A stretch of 64,000 nt of DNA, taken from assembly GCA_000827265.1 (NCBI GenBank), contig KN834785.1:1-64000 (forward strand), in the 5' to 3' direction. Below, piece after piece: positions 36,398 through 49,317 of the stretch (the stretch's first letter is position 1; the number at the start of each line of letters is the position of its first letter). The position numbers and the translations under genes were made by a program. A model generated the notes under the pieces. That model did no database searches, was not told where the DNA came from, and saw nothing but the letters and a program-made list of their open reading frames with translations. Source of the DNA: Collybiopsis luxurians FD-317 M1 (lineage: Eukaryota; Basidiomycota; Agaricomycetes; Agaricales; Omphalotaceae).

Positions 36398-38453
36398 ATG
36401 CTTGATGCTGAACGCGATGCAAGCATAAAAGCTCCTTCTATTTCTCAGAATGGCGTTCGATCTTCGAAGGAGGTTGAATATCGTTCAGGCATCTGGGAAC
36501 TTGTAAAGAAATGGTTTGATGAAGGCATCGAGACCCATGGGCAAGGCTTCAGTGATTTCTATGGTCAGATAGGCTCACTGTGTTTCATTCAGAATATCCC
36601 CTACTACTGAAGAAGAACGAAACGATACACGAACATACCAAATTTTCACAATCTGGTTCTCGAGCTCGTTTAACCTTGCTAGGTGAGCTAGAATCGTCCG
36701 GTAGATACAGACAAATGCTAAGATGTAAATAGTCTGAGTGGCGGAACTTTGGGGCCCCTTCTTTTCCAACTTGATTTGAAGTTTTCGCTCGTCATTATAC
36801 TGCTCGTCGATGCAATGTATGTATATGGCTGCTATCGGTCTAGTGTCGAGTTTCTGACAAACGCTTAATTACAGTTGTGCCTTAGCACCTGCCTACTTGT
36901 GAGTATATCTTCGATCTGCGGGTCTGTTACGAGAGAAATCCCTTTAGATGCATGCTGGGGCCAAAGCTAGGCGTCAGAACCATGATTCTCAGTCGCTTTT
37001 CTTTTGGGTATGTCCTTGAACGCTCCCACTGATTTGACATACGATACATTGATTCAGATATTACGGTGCCAAAATCCCAGCGATCCTTAACATTTTCACG
37101 ATGCTTGGCTGGTTAATTTTAGGAGGAATTATTGCGGCACAATTTCTTGTAGGAGTATTTCCAAGTATTACGGTTGCTTCAGCTATTGTGATAATTGCAC
37201 TGGTGGCGTTTACCGTAAGTTATTCTGACAATTCAACCTTGGATGAGATGAGACTCACATATCGTATTGCTTATCTCAAAGATCTCCTTCTGCGGTTACA
37301 GACTTTTGCATCAGTTCGCAACCTATGCCTGGATACCGAATGCCCTATTGTTTATCACCTTACCGGCCGCAGGAGCTAGAAATCTTACTACAACACCTCC
37401 AGCATCACTAAATGTAACACCTTCGCAAATCATTTCATTTGCCGCCGCTATTGCTACTTTCAATTTGACCTGGACCACAAATGCATTGGATTATACTGTC
37501 CATCATCGCCCAAATTGCAGTGGACATCGAATATTTAGTTACACCTTTCTTGGTATCTTTCTAGCAAGCGTAAATTCCGGCCCCTCTTTAGCCAGGACAT
37601 TTGTTCAATAATTTTTTTGACAGTTCGCATGGAATGCACTCGGCGCTGTCCTTGGAGTTTTTGCACAGGTAGTACCAGCATGGGGAGAAAGTCTTGGTCC
37701 CGATGGTGATAACTTCGGAGCTCTAATTGCCACGGTACTCTCTCCCGCAGGAGGCTTCGGTAAATTTCTGATGGTGGTCTGTTTTCTATCGCTGGCTTCC
37801 ACCGGAGCTATTCTTCTCTATTCCTTTGGTGAGCCCATGTTATGCTTCCCGATTTCTCCATTCCCTCATCAATGGAGAATCAAGGGCTAAGCTTCATGTG
37901 TGTATCAACCAAATTCGCCAAGGTACCTCGTTATATTTACTCATTTGTTGGTACCGCAATGTAAGTCGTATGCTGATCTGACATACAAACGGCTTATAAT
38001 CTTTCACTAGTGTTATCCCTCTACAAATAGTTTTATCTTCAACCTTGTTCGCCACACTCCAGGATATCCTAAGTGAGTCGTGCTGTACGCTATGTTCGAC
38101 GTTCGTGAAAGTTGTGGAACTTGACCTTAGGCCTAATCGGGTACTGGACCGCAACATTCACTGCCATTGTCCTTTGTGAACACTTCATCTTCCGAAAGAA
38201 TCAATGTTTCAACTACCATGCTGAGAACTGGGATAATCCTTCCATCCTTCCTCTTGGAGTAGCGGCAACACTAGCATTTCTGTTATCGTTTGCTATAATC
38301 ATCCCCTGCATGGGTCAAACACTGTATACTGGACCCGTTGCTCGTGCTGGGGCAGGCGACGTCGGAATTCCGGTTGGTTTCGCAGCAGCATGGTCCCTCT
38401 ATACGCTTTTTCGAAGCATTGAGTGCCTATTCACACCGAACCGGCTTGGTTGA
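36398..38453 (+). CDS. Purine-cytosine permease, NCS1 family
   Basis: A proton-coupled nucleobase importer of the plasma membrane with 12 expected helices. Eleven exons join in frame to 503 aa: 36398-36540, 36593-36682, 36733-36816, 36875-36898, 36948-37007, 37058-37214, 37282-37569, 37624-37828, 37885-37960, 38011-38072, 38131-38453. Family landmarks are the segment across the first junction (ETHGISPTTEEERND), LSGGTLGPLLFQLDLKFSLV, LGPKLGVRTMILSRFSFGYY, SFCGYRLLHQFATYAWIP, AILLYSFGLSFMC, YWTATFTAIVLCEHFIFRKN and CMGQTLYTGPVARAGAGDVG. Intron 1 (36541-36592) uses a GC donor (GCAAGG). The start at 36398 gives the usual short cytoplasmic N-terminus; an in-frame ATG lies upstream near 36287 but adds an unlike sequence. 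Fungal Fcy2-type transporters of this family also carry 5-fluorocytosine. Confidence 0.9.
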
Positions 38454-38830
38454 CGAGGTTCAATATATCAATTCCAATGTTCATGTATGTAAGTATATCA
38501 AAGAAATTCAAAAGAAGTTAAAGCGAATTAGTCATCGACCGGACGCTCCTGGAGATCATCTGGTTTTGGGCCGATGGACTTGGGTACCAACATATTAATG
38601 CGAGTGTTCTGATCGATAATTGCCTTCATCGGACATCAATTTTCGGTACCTTTTCCTACAAGCCACCAGAAGCTCAAGAAAGTCAAACATCGAGTGTTTA
38701 TACAGAGAGACTACGCGATTTGATAGCATTTCAAGGCACACGTGCTTTACTTAGGTTCCCTGCATAACCAATCCCAGTGTCTCCATTCAGCGTGACAGAA
38801 TTCATCTCTATATAATCCAGCTAAGGGCCA

Positions 38831-40635
38831 TCAGTTTGGAAAAATAACTTCTAGAATTCTACCGCTCACATTTGGACTTGCGTTGAAGACAATTGGGCCA
38901 TTGAACGTTGAAGTTTCAGCAGCGTTAGACTGCCCAACTGATGACTTGAAGGTAGATGAGAGCTCGCCAGCACAATTTTCAGAACCATTTATCACTCTGA
39001 CACTCACCCCTAAAGGCTGTTCTGAAAACAAAACATTGTCTTGGGGTTGCCTCAAGGATAATTGCACCATTCCTGCGCGCGCATTTAGGGTAGAAACAAG
39101 AGCATTACTGTAAAGCTTGGGGAGAGCAAAATCAAATGTAAAGCTCCTATCAATTATCGGTCAGTTTCGAGTTCCACGGATATTGTGAGAGTCTGACAAG
39201 GTACTGTTTGGAAGGGCAAGAAAAAGAACAATATCGAGGACAGCAAAGCTTCCAGTAATTGCACCGGTTTGAACCGTGGCTAGATCGTAAAAATTAAAAG
39301 AAAGGACAATATCCAAAAATGTTATAAGAAAGACTCCATACTTCTGATTATGCGATTGACAGTGTCGTCGGTGGTTTTTATGCCAGTTTTTCTTTTTATC
39401 TGGTAACACATGTTTTCATTCGGTCGAATAAGCATTGTAAGTATACATACCAGGACTGTAATAAGGGTCGTACTTATGATAACATCAGAGCCTGAATTAA
39501 TCATCAAGATGATACTGTTGCATTATACACTTGAAAATCAAATGCTCACCTGCAGAGCAAATGGACCAGATGAGAGCAGGATGATTGATAATATCTTTGT
39601 TCTGATAGATGTGTGCTTGATGGACACAAATACCAGTCCAAATTGCCCCAGCTAGGGAGAACACTATCAGCCAAATTGAAGTTACAAACTGAAGTTACTG
39701 ACCAGTAGAAGCTAAAGATGAGAGACAGATCAGGGCTGGAATCCAATCACGTTTCATGATGACACGAATTCTCCAGGCATAAAAGAACTGAACAGGAGCA
39801 GATATAGCTATCTGCGACACGTATAATCAAAACGTCATGATTCTAAAAATATTGATTATTCTTACCTCCAGAAAGGGTTCTTTAGAAGGGTTAGATATTA
39901 GTTTCCTGATTAATCTAGAATTGATATTTTCCTCACGGCCTGCAAGCACTTAATAGGCAACATAATGATCAAAGTCATGCCCACGATATACACATTGAGA
40001 AACACTCACGCACATGTAGGAAAGAGGGAGATTGGTCCATCAGTACCTGAATTGAGTAATAAAATAGTCAATGACTCTAAAGAAGTCAGTAGTTGATCAT
40101 TTATACCAAACTGTCCAATCAGTGGTTCATAAATCATGGCTACACAGATTCCGGTATTCACAGTCTCCACAAAAAATAGATAAAGCACCTGCAAGGTGAT
40201 AGTTGGTGTATGAATACTTGACTTGATGGATACATCTACTCACAAAGAGGCGAAGCCAAAACTGATCTCTGATGATTTTGGAATATAGACAGACATTTGA
40301 GTACGTTAATTGACGGATGCTGTTAAAATTGCTTCGAACCTCTTATATCCCTGGAAATAGATCAATATCTGCCATTGAAACTCATTAGGTGCCAAACATT
40401 TGATTTGCAAAGTCTTAAATATAAACCTGGAGGAAAAGAACCTAGTTTCAGAGAGGAGACGGTCAGTTTTGATCCTGGTAGCTGATGAACTTGAGCTTAC
40501 ACCGTATAAAAAGGTATTCAACGCAACCCCAAAATAATACGGCCCTAGCCTATGGACCGACTAAACTGGTGACCAATGGAAGTAAGATGCAGAGTATTGT
40601 ACATACACTAACTGCGGAGTGGGTGGAGGGGGCAT
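38831..40635 (-). CDS. DUF6534-type seven-transmembrane protein, copy 1
   Basis: A family of basidiomycete integral membrane proteins of unknown function. Multiple exons on the minus strand: start MPPPPTPQLV (40635), then across an intron LGPYYFGVALNTFLYG, ILIYFQGYKR, LYLFFVETVNTGICVAMIYE, APVQFFYAWRIRVIMKRDWI, SAGSDVIISTTLITVL, IKRKTGIKTTDDTVNRIIR, VQTGAITGSFAVLDIVLFLA and FALPKLYSNALVSTLNARAG, ending at 38831. The order of hydrophobic segments and the LYSN-LNAR signature near the end match the family. About ten short introns; no stop inside the exons I followed. It is the left member of a tandem pair with 42245-44044. Confidence 0.75.
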
Positions 40636-42244
40636 TGCTCGAAAAATGGAGTATTATTGCTGGAAATGAGACCTGGGGCAAGCAAATTGATGGCATGGCG
40701 CGGCCGGTTTTTAAGGCGAATCGTTGAGTTGATATCACAACTAAGCACGTAATGCCCTTCTCAATTACTTAGCTTTACTACCATGGGAGCAGCATTCCGA
40801 CCAGCAATCCGAACATGCAGCCTGCTGTGTTAGAAATCTTCCTTCTCCCGAGGAAAGGTGGAGTGACGAGACGGAAGTGTCTATTTATTCCCATGGGCTA
40901 TGTGCCATTGACTATGTTTACGATATTAATATTAATATTATCATGATTCGGTCTTTACGCGCCGAACTCCAAAGTTATGGATAACGGTCTCGGCAATCGA
41001 GTCTTTTTATGACCATGAGATTACCATGAGGCGTCTCTTCACAAGAGTAGATAAGTATCACCTACAGTGGAACAACAAACGGGTAGAAACATCTCACTCT
41101 ATTTTAAAAGTAAGGCCGCAGGGAAAAGACGTTGCTGTAATGATCTGGGCTGCCTACAACTAGTACAGTCCCCAGCTGAACCAAAAGGCTACAGTGATAA
41201 ATGTCGATGTTACTTGACATTGGCTGCAGGCGCAATGGAAGGTGCCGTAACTTGCCAGCGCCATAACCTCATCACGCAGTAGTTACTGCCGCGAGGCCCC
41301 TTGTTTGTCATTTTATAGCTGGATTCTACTTCGAACAATACGTTGCCTTAAATTAAGCACAGTACTTAGAGCACTTACTCGGCATTGAAAGCGACAAGTC
41401 AGGTAATGTCCACTTCATCGACCTAATCATCTTTGGACAACTTCACAATCTATGTGATCTTTAATGGAGCGTCATACTAAGTAGGCCGATTGTCACCGTT
41501 TGCGCTTGGTTTGTAGGTGAATATCGAACAACATTTCTTAGCCAGCAGTCGGAATGTGACAGGAGAGTATGTCAGATTTGGCGCCGCCACAGCAATCTGA
41601 CCTGGCACTTGCATTTAATCATCTACCAGCATTGATGGCTACATCTCGAAGGCCTGTTCGCCTCTTCAAATTTATGATGGGAGATGACTGATGTACACCG
41701 GGCTTATCTTCGTTACTAGTATGATGGGGTGAGATCCTGATACTTACGGTAAGACGCTCGAAACGCGTCGTAGGCTCAGCATGGCGTAATTTACGCTTGT
41801 AATACTCCGAAAGAGGGGAATAAATTTCGCAGCATGAAAAAATACGCCCCTCGAACCAACGATTTCTGAGAGCACTCAGCAATATTCGTATCTGTACGCC
41901 ATTTTAAGATCATATCGAGGTACAAAAGTGGAATATGAGAGCAGCGTGTCCTGCTTGAATCATCTCGTTTTGGACAGACCGACCACTCCCGCAGACCAAG
42001 TATTAAGTCATTGCGGGGGGGACATCTCGATGTTTACTGGAATGAATTCCAGCTATCCAACAGCTAGCTCTTTCCCCAAGCTTCTAGAGGCGCAAGGCAG
42101 TGAAATATGCAGCATGCCGACCGCGAACATTAACGGATAGCAATTTAAGCCTTACTCAGGCTGCCTCTATAAATAAACTCAGTGTCTCGATCTAGTGCCA
42201 CAGAGTTTATCTCCGTAAGCTCTGTCTGGAACTGTCAAGGGTCG
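40636..42244. other. Spacer within the tandem DUF6534 duplication
   Basis: No gene supported. Parts of 41480-41620 resemble 44735-44835 (shared GATTGT...GTAGGTAAGTATCGAA-like and TTGGCGCC stretches), so the duplication that produced the two DUF6534 genes included upstream sequence. Confidence 0.5.
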
Positions 42245-44044
42245 TCAATCAAAAATAATTCTCCCCAACATGCTGCTGCTCACATGTGGGTTTGAGGTGA
42301 AGACAATAGAGGCAGAAGTATCAGCTGGTCCTATAGACGACTTCCAAAGTATGTAGGTGTTAGTAGGTTCCTGCTAGATACTCGTCATAATACTCACTCC
42401 AAGGAGTTGCCCAGACTCTGAAAACAACACATTGTCCTGAACCCGCCTAATGGCTACATGCACCAATCCTACACGTGCATTGAGGGTGGAAATGAGGGAA
42501 TTACTATAAAGTTTTGGAAGCGCAAAGTCAAATGTGAAGCTCCTGTCAAAATTCTATCAGTTGGCGCTTTCTACTAAGCTTTATGAAAGTCTGACATGGT
42601 ACTATTTGGAAGTACAAGGAAAAGAACAATGTCGAGGACAGCAAAACACCCAGTAATAGCACCGGTTTGAACCGTGGCTGTGTATTGAAAGTCAGGAGAA
42701 AGGACGGAGAACACTTTTGAGAACGACACACTTCTAATTATGCGATCGATGGTATCATCGGTGGATTTTATACCGGTTTTTCTTCTTATCTATGGCAAAT
42801 ATTAGTACATGTTCATATCAGTAGATCAAACGGTCATAGAGATATACATACCAGGAGTGTAATCAGGGTTGCACTTATGATAACATCCGAACCTGAGTCC
42901 AAAGTAAAAAATCTTTCCGCTTGCATCAAACACTAAAATATACCTGCAGCACAAATAGACCAGATGAGAGCGGGATGATTAACAATCTGTTTATTCTGAT
43001 AACTGTGCGCTTGATGGACGCACAGGCTAGTCCAGAATGCACCAGCTAAGTGGAGACATTATGGCATCGACAGCTGTGGTAAACTCAAGGCTGCTCACCG
43101 AAAGAAGCCAAAGATGAAAGACAAATCAGTGCTGGAACCCAATAGTGTCTCATAATGATGTAAATTCGCCAAGCATAGAAGAATTGGACAGGAATCGATA
43201 TAGCTGTCTGCACAGCCAGTTAAAAAACATCCTTTAAATGAGTGAATATTCATTACCTCCAGGAATGGCTCTTTAGAGCAATCAGGCATTAGTCTTTTAG
43301 ATATGGTGAGTGGGATATTCTAAGCTTACGGCTGGCAAGTACTACTCAGGCAGTATTTGAAGTCAGGTCCACAAGGCTGCATAGGTACAATGAAAAGCCC
43401 ACGTACATGAGGGAAAGAGTGACATTGGTGCATCAGTACCTGAACGATGGGACAAAATTGGTGAATCATTCTGAAGAAGTTAGTATTCACTGATATGTTC
43501 ATACCGAACTGTCCAATGAGCGGCTCGTAAACCATAGCAACACAAATTCCGGTATTCACAGTCTCCACAATGAACAGATAGAGCACCTGCAAGCTGAACT
43601 TAGCCTAGCACAGCTGTCAAGGTGATTATAACCACTTACAAAGAACCGTAGCCAAAGCGAGTCTCTGAGTATATGCAGCTTTAGGACCGATAGAAGCTGT
43701 CAAAATTGCCACGGACCTCTTATAACCCTGGTAATAGATGATCATCTGCCATTAAACGTCGTTAGTCGTCAAACAAGTGGTTTAACTTGGAACAATGTGA
43801 ACCTGGAGGAATAAAACCTAGGTCACAAAATCAAAAAACGTAACCCTAGTCATCGATCAACTTGGGCTCACGCCGTATAGAAAGCTATTCAATGCAACCC
43901 CAAAATAGTATGGTCCTAGCCTGTGAAGCGGTCGAACAATTTATCAATGACTAACCACTGAAAATAAGACGGAAGGAATTGTACATACACTAGCTGCGGA
44001 GTGGGCGGAGAGGACACTGCTCTGGAACGAAATAGCTTGAGCAT
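42245..44044 (-). CDS. DUF6534-type seven-transmembrane protein, copy 2
   Basis: Paralogue of 38831-40635 with the same exon order: LGPYYFGVALNSFLYG, LYLFIVETVNTGICVAMVYE (about 43520-43590), the segment with LTPILLCLAN-like antisense shadow excluded, and FALPKLYSNSLISTLNARVG near 42500, ending at 42245. The ATG used by copy 1 is GTG here; the nearest in-frame ATG is 44042-44044 and adds nine residues (MLKLFRSRA). Conserved splice sites and absence of obvious stops in the main exons suggest it may still be functional, but the altered start and sequence drift make this less certain. Function unknown. Confidence 0.65.
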
Positions 44045-45358
44045 ACTGTCGACAATGGGGCTGGGGGGGGGGCAGAAAAGTTAGTTGTGCAGCGTGTCCG
44101 TGTTTTAAAATGTCGATATCAGAATCAGCACGTAATGCCTTCCCTAATATACACTCTGCTGCCAAGAGGGTCCTGCATTCCGAGCATACAGCCTGTTGTG
44201 TAATATAAATCTTATTTCTCCCGGGTTGAAGTGACGAAATGGAAGATGTCAATCCGTTTTCATTCCCTCGGCTAATTTCGCTATATAACCATGAACTAAG
44301 GGTTATGCGGAGTTAAACCGAACTAAGCTTAAGGCTAAAATTGTCCGCTCTGGCTGGACCACATGCGTTTTCTTGTTACCACTAGAGGGCCTCATCACTA
44401 TCGAAGACAGGGATTCACCACTCCTTACCGGCTGAGACTCAAAGGCTCGCGGGGTCGGTAAAATGTATCCATCAACCCTTGAAGAGGGGCGGAGGTAACT
44501 TTCGGAAATTTATACAGCAGTTTGAAAGTACAGTGGTGTTACGATCATGATGTCCATATTGATGTATGTATTCAGCATCTGGATTCGAGATCACCACGTT
44601 TAGATTTAGTTCCCTCGATATTCAGGCCATTCTCAGACGAACGTCGTTTATCCACTCACAACGGCCATTAACTCCTGACCACTTGCGGACTATGCAGACT
44701 TCCACGGAGCGTGACTTCCTGTAAACTGCTTAGGCAGATTGTATCTGGGATTGTAGGTAAGTATCGAATACAAACTTCCTCAGACGAAACATACCGATGG
44801 GGCTTGGCGCCACCGGCCACAACCTATAGCTGTTCTAACTGTCACGAACCGCTGATCCTCCACTGGCAATATCTGCGTCCCGGGCTCGACAGACTACATC
44901 TTCTCTTTTCCAGTGCTGGAACGGGTTTGAAACGCTGTCGACCATCAATCAATTCTCGCAATTACCGTATCGAGCTCGGAACTCCTGGGGCCTTCCACGA
45001 TGATTTCGATGAGATTCGTACTATGGCGGCGTGGGCTCTCTACGTGTGCTTGTTCCGAGTACTCAGTACATGTCATGTACTTACCGGATTGGGATGGCTT
45101 GGGGGCGTGTAGCTATGTGTAATTGAGGCGAGTACTGAGTTTAATATCATTCGATAACCAAGTTACCAGTCGAACAAAGACTTACCACGATCATTTTACC
45201 CAGCTTACGAGGCTAATGCGTTCCAATTTTTCATAAGTGTATGTGGACAGCTCTAGTTCTTCGGTCTTCCCATGTACATAAACGCGCCGTCTGCATTTCT
45301 CAATGATTCTGCATCACCGTGTTTTCTACTAGACGTGTTGAATCCGAGAAAATTCTTC
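44045..45358. other. Intergenic between DUF6534 copy 2 and the flavin reductase gene
   Basis: Holds a run of G residues near 44059-44071 and a stretch (44720-44840) similar to 41480-41620. A 133-codon plus-strand frame at 44711-45112 has no recognisable features and lies in the duplicated spacer. Confidence 0.4.
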
Positions 45359-46579
45359 CTACAAAAGACTACTACTAGGTTCCGACTTTCGTCTCTCTTT
45401 CAATTCCTTCTCAATAAACTCCCCATCCGCATTCCAGCTAGGTCTAGGTAGCCTGAATGCCTCTGTGACAAGTCCATACGAAATGTCCCCCAACCTCGAA
45501 ATAGTCTGCAACTTTGCTGGGTCCGGTAATCCACGTGCGTTGAGGACGTCTTTGCGGACATGGATGCACTTGATGAGACCGAACGTGGCGGTGGAGGTGG
45601 CCATGCCAGTATCGGGGTGTACGATATCGTACTTGTCCCAAAGAATGCATTCCAGGGAAAACGCGCTCTCTTTGACACGGGGAGCCCGTACGTGTGTCTG
45701 TTGAATGATTAAATAAGTAGGATACATTGTCTTGGCGAAGAAAACTGATGCGCACACTAGGCTCTTTGGTCAATCCCGATACTTCCCATTCGGATATGTG
45801 TCTGGGGGCATCGATGGATGCTGCGTTGGCCTGTACAATCCATGGAAGACTAATAATATTCACGGTGAAATCTTTCGTTGCCTAGATTGAAGAATATTGA
45901 CCATTAGCAGACTATTTCTATCGCTGACCATTGTTTGGAGTGCATACCTGGATATTTGCGGTCGTATCTTTGACTCTTGGAGCATTGAGCGCGGATATCA
46001 TGATAATAGGAGGGGATGGAGATAGAGCTTGGAAGAAACTACGATATTCTTCAGCAGAACGAGACTGCTTGAGAAAGACAAAGACTTCACCTAAAGGGTG
46101 CGATATTCTCCTCTCCGTCTACCGAAACTGACGAGACGAACGCGACTGGCCTCGGCTGAATACCACTTATCATCAAAGTGTAAATCTTTCTGTATAGATC
46201 ATCACGACGGATATAGGTCGATTGAGAGGTCAAAAATTCATTGAACACACCGAGTATCTTCCTTCTCCGTATCATAATGTACCCAATTATCCTCCAATTC
46301 CGCTCCCTCCATCCACTTCTCCCCAAGTTTCGTACTCTGAACCGACTCGCCAAATTTCCATTCTGGATTGGGAGGTTGGATGTATTTCACCGGAGGACGA
46401 TCATGATGATGTGTAGCTGTGTTGCCGGAAGATAAGCTTGAATCCGAGCTTCGACTTACATCGTAGCTTGATTCTTCAAAAGACGGCAGGCCGTTGAGAC
46501 AGCTAGATAAGAGTTCTTGACCGTACTGAGTGGTAGGATCGACTGCGTATGCCTTTGGGGCAGTATTCGATGAAGACAT
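45359..46579 (-). CDS. Flavin reductase-like (FMN-binding split-barrel) protein
   Basis: Family members bind FMN and act as flavin reductases or flavoprotein oxygenase partners. Five exons join in frame to 327 aa: 46251-46579, 46091-46189, 45948-46038, 45756-45881, 45359-45697. Landmarks: KIYTLMISGIQPRPVAFVSS, VDGEENIAPF followed by SFFQALSPSPPIIMISALNA, ATKDFTVNIISLPWIVQANA, WEVSGLTKEPS, and VKESAFSLECILWDKYDI. This is the normal order for the split barrel, in which P-R-P-x-A-F and N-I-A-P-F-S-F-F contact the flavin. The N-terminal 85 residues are a fungus-type extension. Remnants of the 5' end of this gene recur at about 55125 and 60436, each in front of an amidohydrolase copy, showing it belonged to the duplicated block. 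It appears intact and is the only full copy here. Confidence 0.85.
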
Positions 46580-46816
46580 AGTTCTGGTGCTAGACGTACA
46601 ACTTCTAATTTTAAGTGAGTGATTGAGCAACGTAAGAGAGAGAATGACGATGGTGGTTTGTAAACCGTGAGAGGCACCGATTTCTAATCCACTGGTGGTT
46701 ACGATAGGATGAGAAAAGGCCTTTTTAGCAGTTTTCCGCGCTTACACCGAGTCCGTTAAAGTAATTTCCCAGATGACCGAGGGTGCAGCCAAAACAAGTT
46801 TCAAGTGTTAGCAATT

Positions 46817-48452
46817 CCCTACGTTTCGAAACACCCATTTCCTCCGCTTCAAACCCGAACCCAAACCCGACCCTTCTTCAGCTCCCGAAAAACAACCTGC
46901 CCATCCAGCACCGTCGCCTTGTTTTACATCATCGACCTATATGATATTCTTATCGAGCACAACGAAATCAGCCTCATCCCAGGCTCCGACGAGCCGAGAA
47001 TATCTTCTGCGAAGGAAGCATAGGCTGGGTCGATGGTTCCTATGTATTTCCCCAGCAATGTAACAAGAAGCAGCGAAAACCGACGGTTTCGCTAGTAGTG
47101 ATAGCGAACGAACGAACCTCTTAAAGCCTCTATCCTCGTCAACTTTTGTTTTGGGAACCACCCATTCTCTCCTTGCGGGCTGTTCCCAGATTTGTCCGTA
47201 CGCGTCACGGCGGAATAGAATTCCTAGTACGTACAGATAAGTTACGAAAATGAAAGGAACATCAGAAGTTTAGAATGTCATCGACAACAACTTCAAGAAC
47301 AAGAACAGGAATGGGCAACGGAAAACACGAACATCCAAGGGATTAATACTCTCAGCAGGAATACATATCACTCCCCAGCATAATCCGCGCTCCGTAATTC
47401 ATAATACATAGATCGAAGAGCAAACAACCCTTTGACGCGTGCGGGACCCCAGACGCGCTTCTCCGTACCACATGTCATCCGTTACGTGTGTCGGTTAGAC
47501 ACTAGCGATAATTGTAGGGAATAAAATAAAATCAGGGTTAGCCGCGGTGTTCGTGAACAGGAAAGATTACGGTATCGTGATAGAAGAAAGAACAAAAACA
47601 AAAAAAAACAAAAAAAACAAAAAGCCAAGCCCGGAAGAGTTTACAATTACCTCCCAGCCTTCCCTCATCCTCCTCCCTCAAAATCTGCGCATGCTCAATT
47701 CGGCTCCTCGACTCCCTCACCCTCTCTTTCCCTAGTTCCTATACCGCTCTCTCAAACGCATCCAATACAAGTCCATTCGCCCGATCGGTAATGGCGTGTG
47801 TGTGGACTTGCCAGCCGTCGCAGATAAACTTCGGTATGGTCTTGTTCAGAAGGGAGTCGGGGAGACGCATGAAGCCAGAGTTCCAGGGGTCATCTATGTA
47901 GGGTTTCGTATAGCTGTATTTCCCAATCATTTATGTATCCGGGACAGAGAGTCGATTCGAGCGAGGAACTAGGGATATTAAGAAAAGGGTATGTACATAT
48001 ATACTTACCTCCGGAGCGCATAGAACCTGTCAAAGTCGACATACAGTAATCAATCGAAGTAGTAGTTTACTAGATATATAAAGGCGTACTCTTCGTCACA
48101 AATAAGTTTTACACTCATTCTCAGCCTGCTATGATCCAGTTTCTTCGCAACATTCCTCCAATACGGAGCTGAATCATCGAAGTGGTGCATTGCATCTAGT
48201 CATTTGGTGTCATTTCTATGAATCTCTGCCTAAGGACAGAGGAGGGGGAGGAGGGGAGAGAGGGATGAAGCGACAGGGAGAGGAGAAACTCACAGAACTT
48301 TCCCTTCTTCACCTGCATCGTGCATCGACGTGGTACCATTCGCCAACGCATCTTCTACCGTTAGATGGAACCGTTTAAGGTTATCTTTTTCCGGGGTTGG
48401 TACCAGTATACGGTTCCGAGTGTTATCCAAAAATATACCTGGTAACAAAATC
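46817..48452 (-). pseudogene. Amidohydrolase (YtcJ-like) copy 1, decayed
   Basis: Compared with the intact copy at 60742-63530, this copy keeps recognisable C-terminal two thirds: PYIDDPWNSGFMRLPDSLLN and DGWQVHTHAITDRANGLVLD (47739-47930), the MVRESRSRIEHAQILREEDE-equivalent region (about 47640-47720), and a degraded end (46817-47160) with frame breaks. The metal-site region is altered (HAITDRAN for HAIGDRAN). The whole N-terminal part, including the H-x-H metal motif, is missing: similarity stops near 48452, and part of the exon carrying GITSMHDAGF is deleted. Non-functional. Confidence 0.8.
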
Positions 48453-49317
48453 AAGAGTATTCGAGACGAAAGAGGGCTGAGTTTCCTCTTTAGGACGATT
48501 ATGCTCTAGTGTGCATCTATTATTCTCATATCACTCTTCTTAACGCTTATTTCACCAGTCAAACATCAAACGAGCTTGAAGAAGGTCCCTTTCAACGCAA
48601 ATCCTCAGATTACGCATGGCAGTTCGCAGCATGCGGGTCAATCATCGCACTTCCCTCACCTCCACACGTGTACCCACCAACCTTCTCCTCCAGATAACCA
48701 GCATCTTCTTTAACTTAATGCTCTTCCTCCGCCCCTCCTCCTCTGCACTGTCTACCTCTACTCCAACCTGTTCCACCGACGGGGAAAGCGGAGGAGGGTG
48801 CGAATGCCAATACGACATTTGGGTATAGATAGGAACTGGACACATGTTGGGGAACAACTAGGTTCAGGGAAATGGTTGTGTTAAACCGGTCACTACTTAT
48901 AGTTTACCAGTATACTTTTGTGCATTACGGATGTAAATAAATTCCTAGCTGAGACCGAACCACTCATTGGGCCTTGCCGCTACTGACACAAACTAAGAGA
49001 TTGTGAGCTTCGTTCTGTTGTCATTGAGTGCAATTACTTCGCTTATCGCTCATCCTTTTGGTGCAAACCCGGGCATGCTCGGACGCTCGGATGAGGTGCT
49101 CATACAAGTCGCCACTGCGCAGTAAAACTCACTGAGAAAAAAAAACTTGCAAGTACATAGCTCAGACAGTAATTCGATACAAATACCTATTACAACAGCT
49201 TCGCAGAAATCACTTTCGCCTAGACTGAAAGCCATTATTCATGAACCCGGTTTACAAACACTTTATACTCCGATTTCACCCAGAATGGAACCATGTAATC
49301 TAATACTTTTCCCAGTT
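48453..49317. other. Duplicated intergenic segment
   Basis: From about 48770 to 49030 it matches 63740-64000 (upstream of the intact amidohydrolase), with shared blocks such as GACATTTGGGTATAGAT / GACGTTTGGGCATAGAT. No gene is supported. Confidence 0.6.

Noticed and set aside
44059..44071. G-quadruplex regulatory element
   Set aside because: A single G-run does not make a four-tract quadruplex motif.
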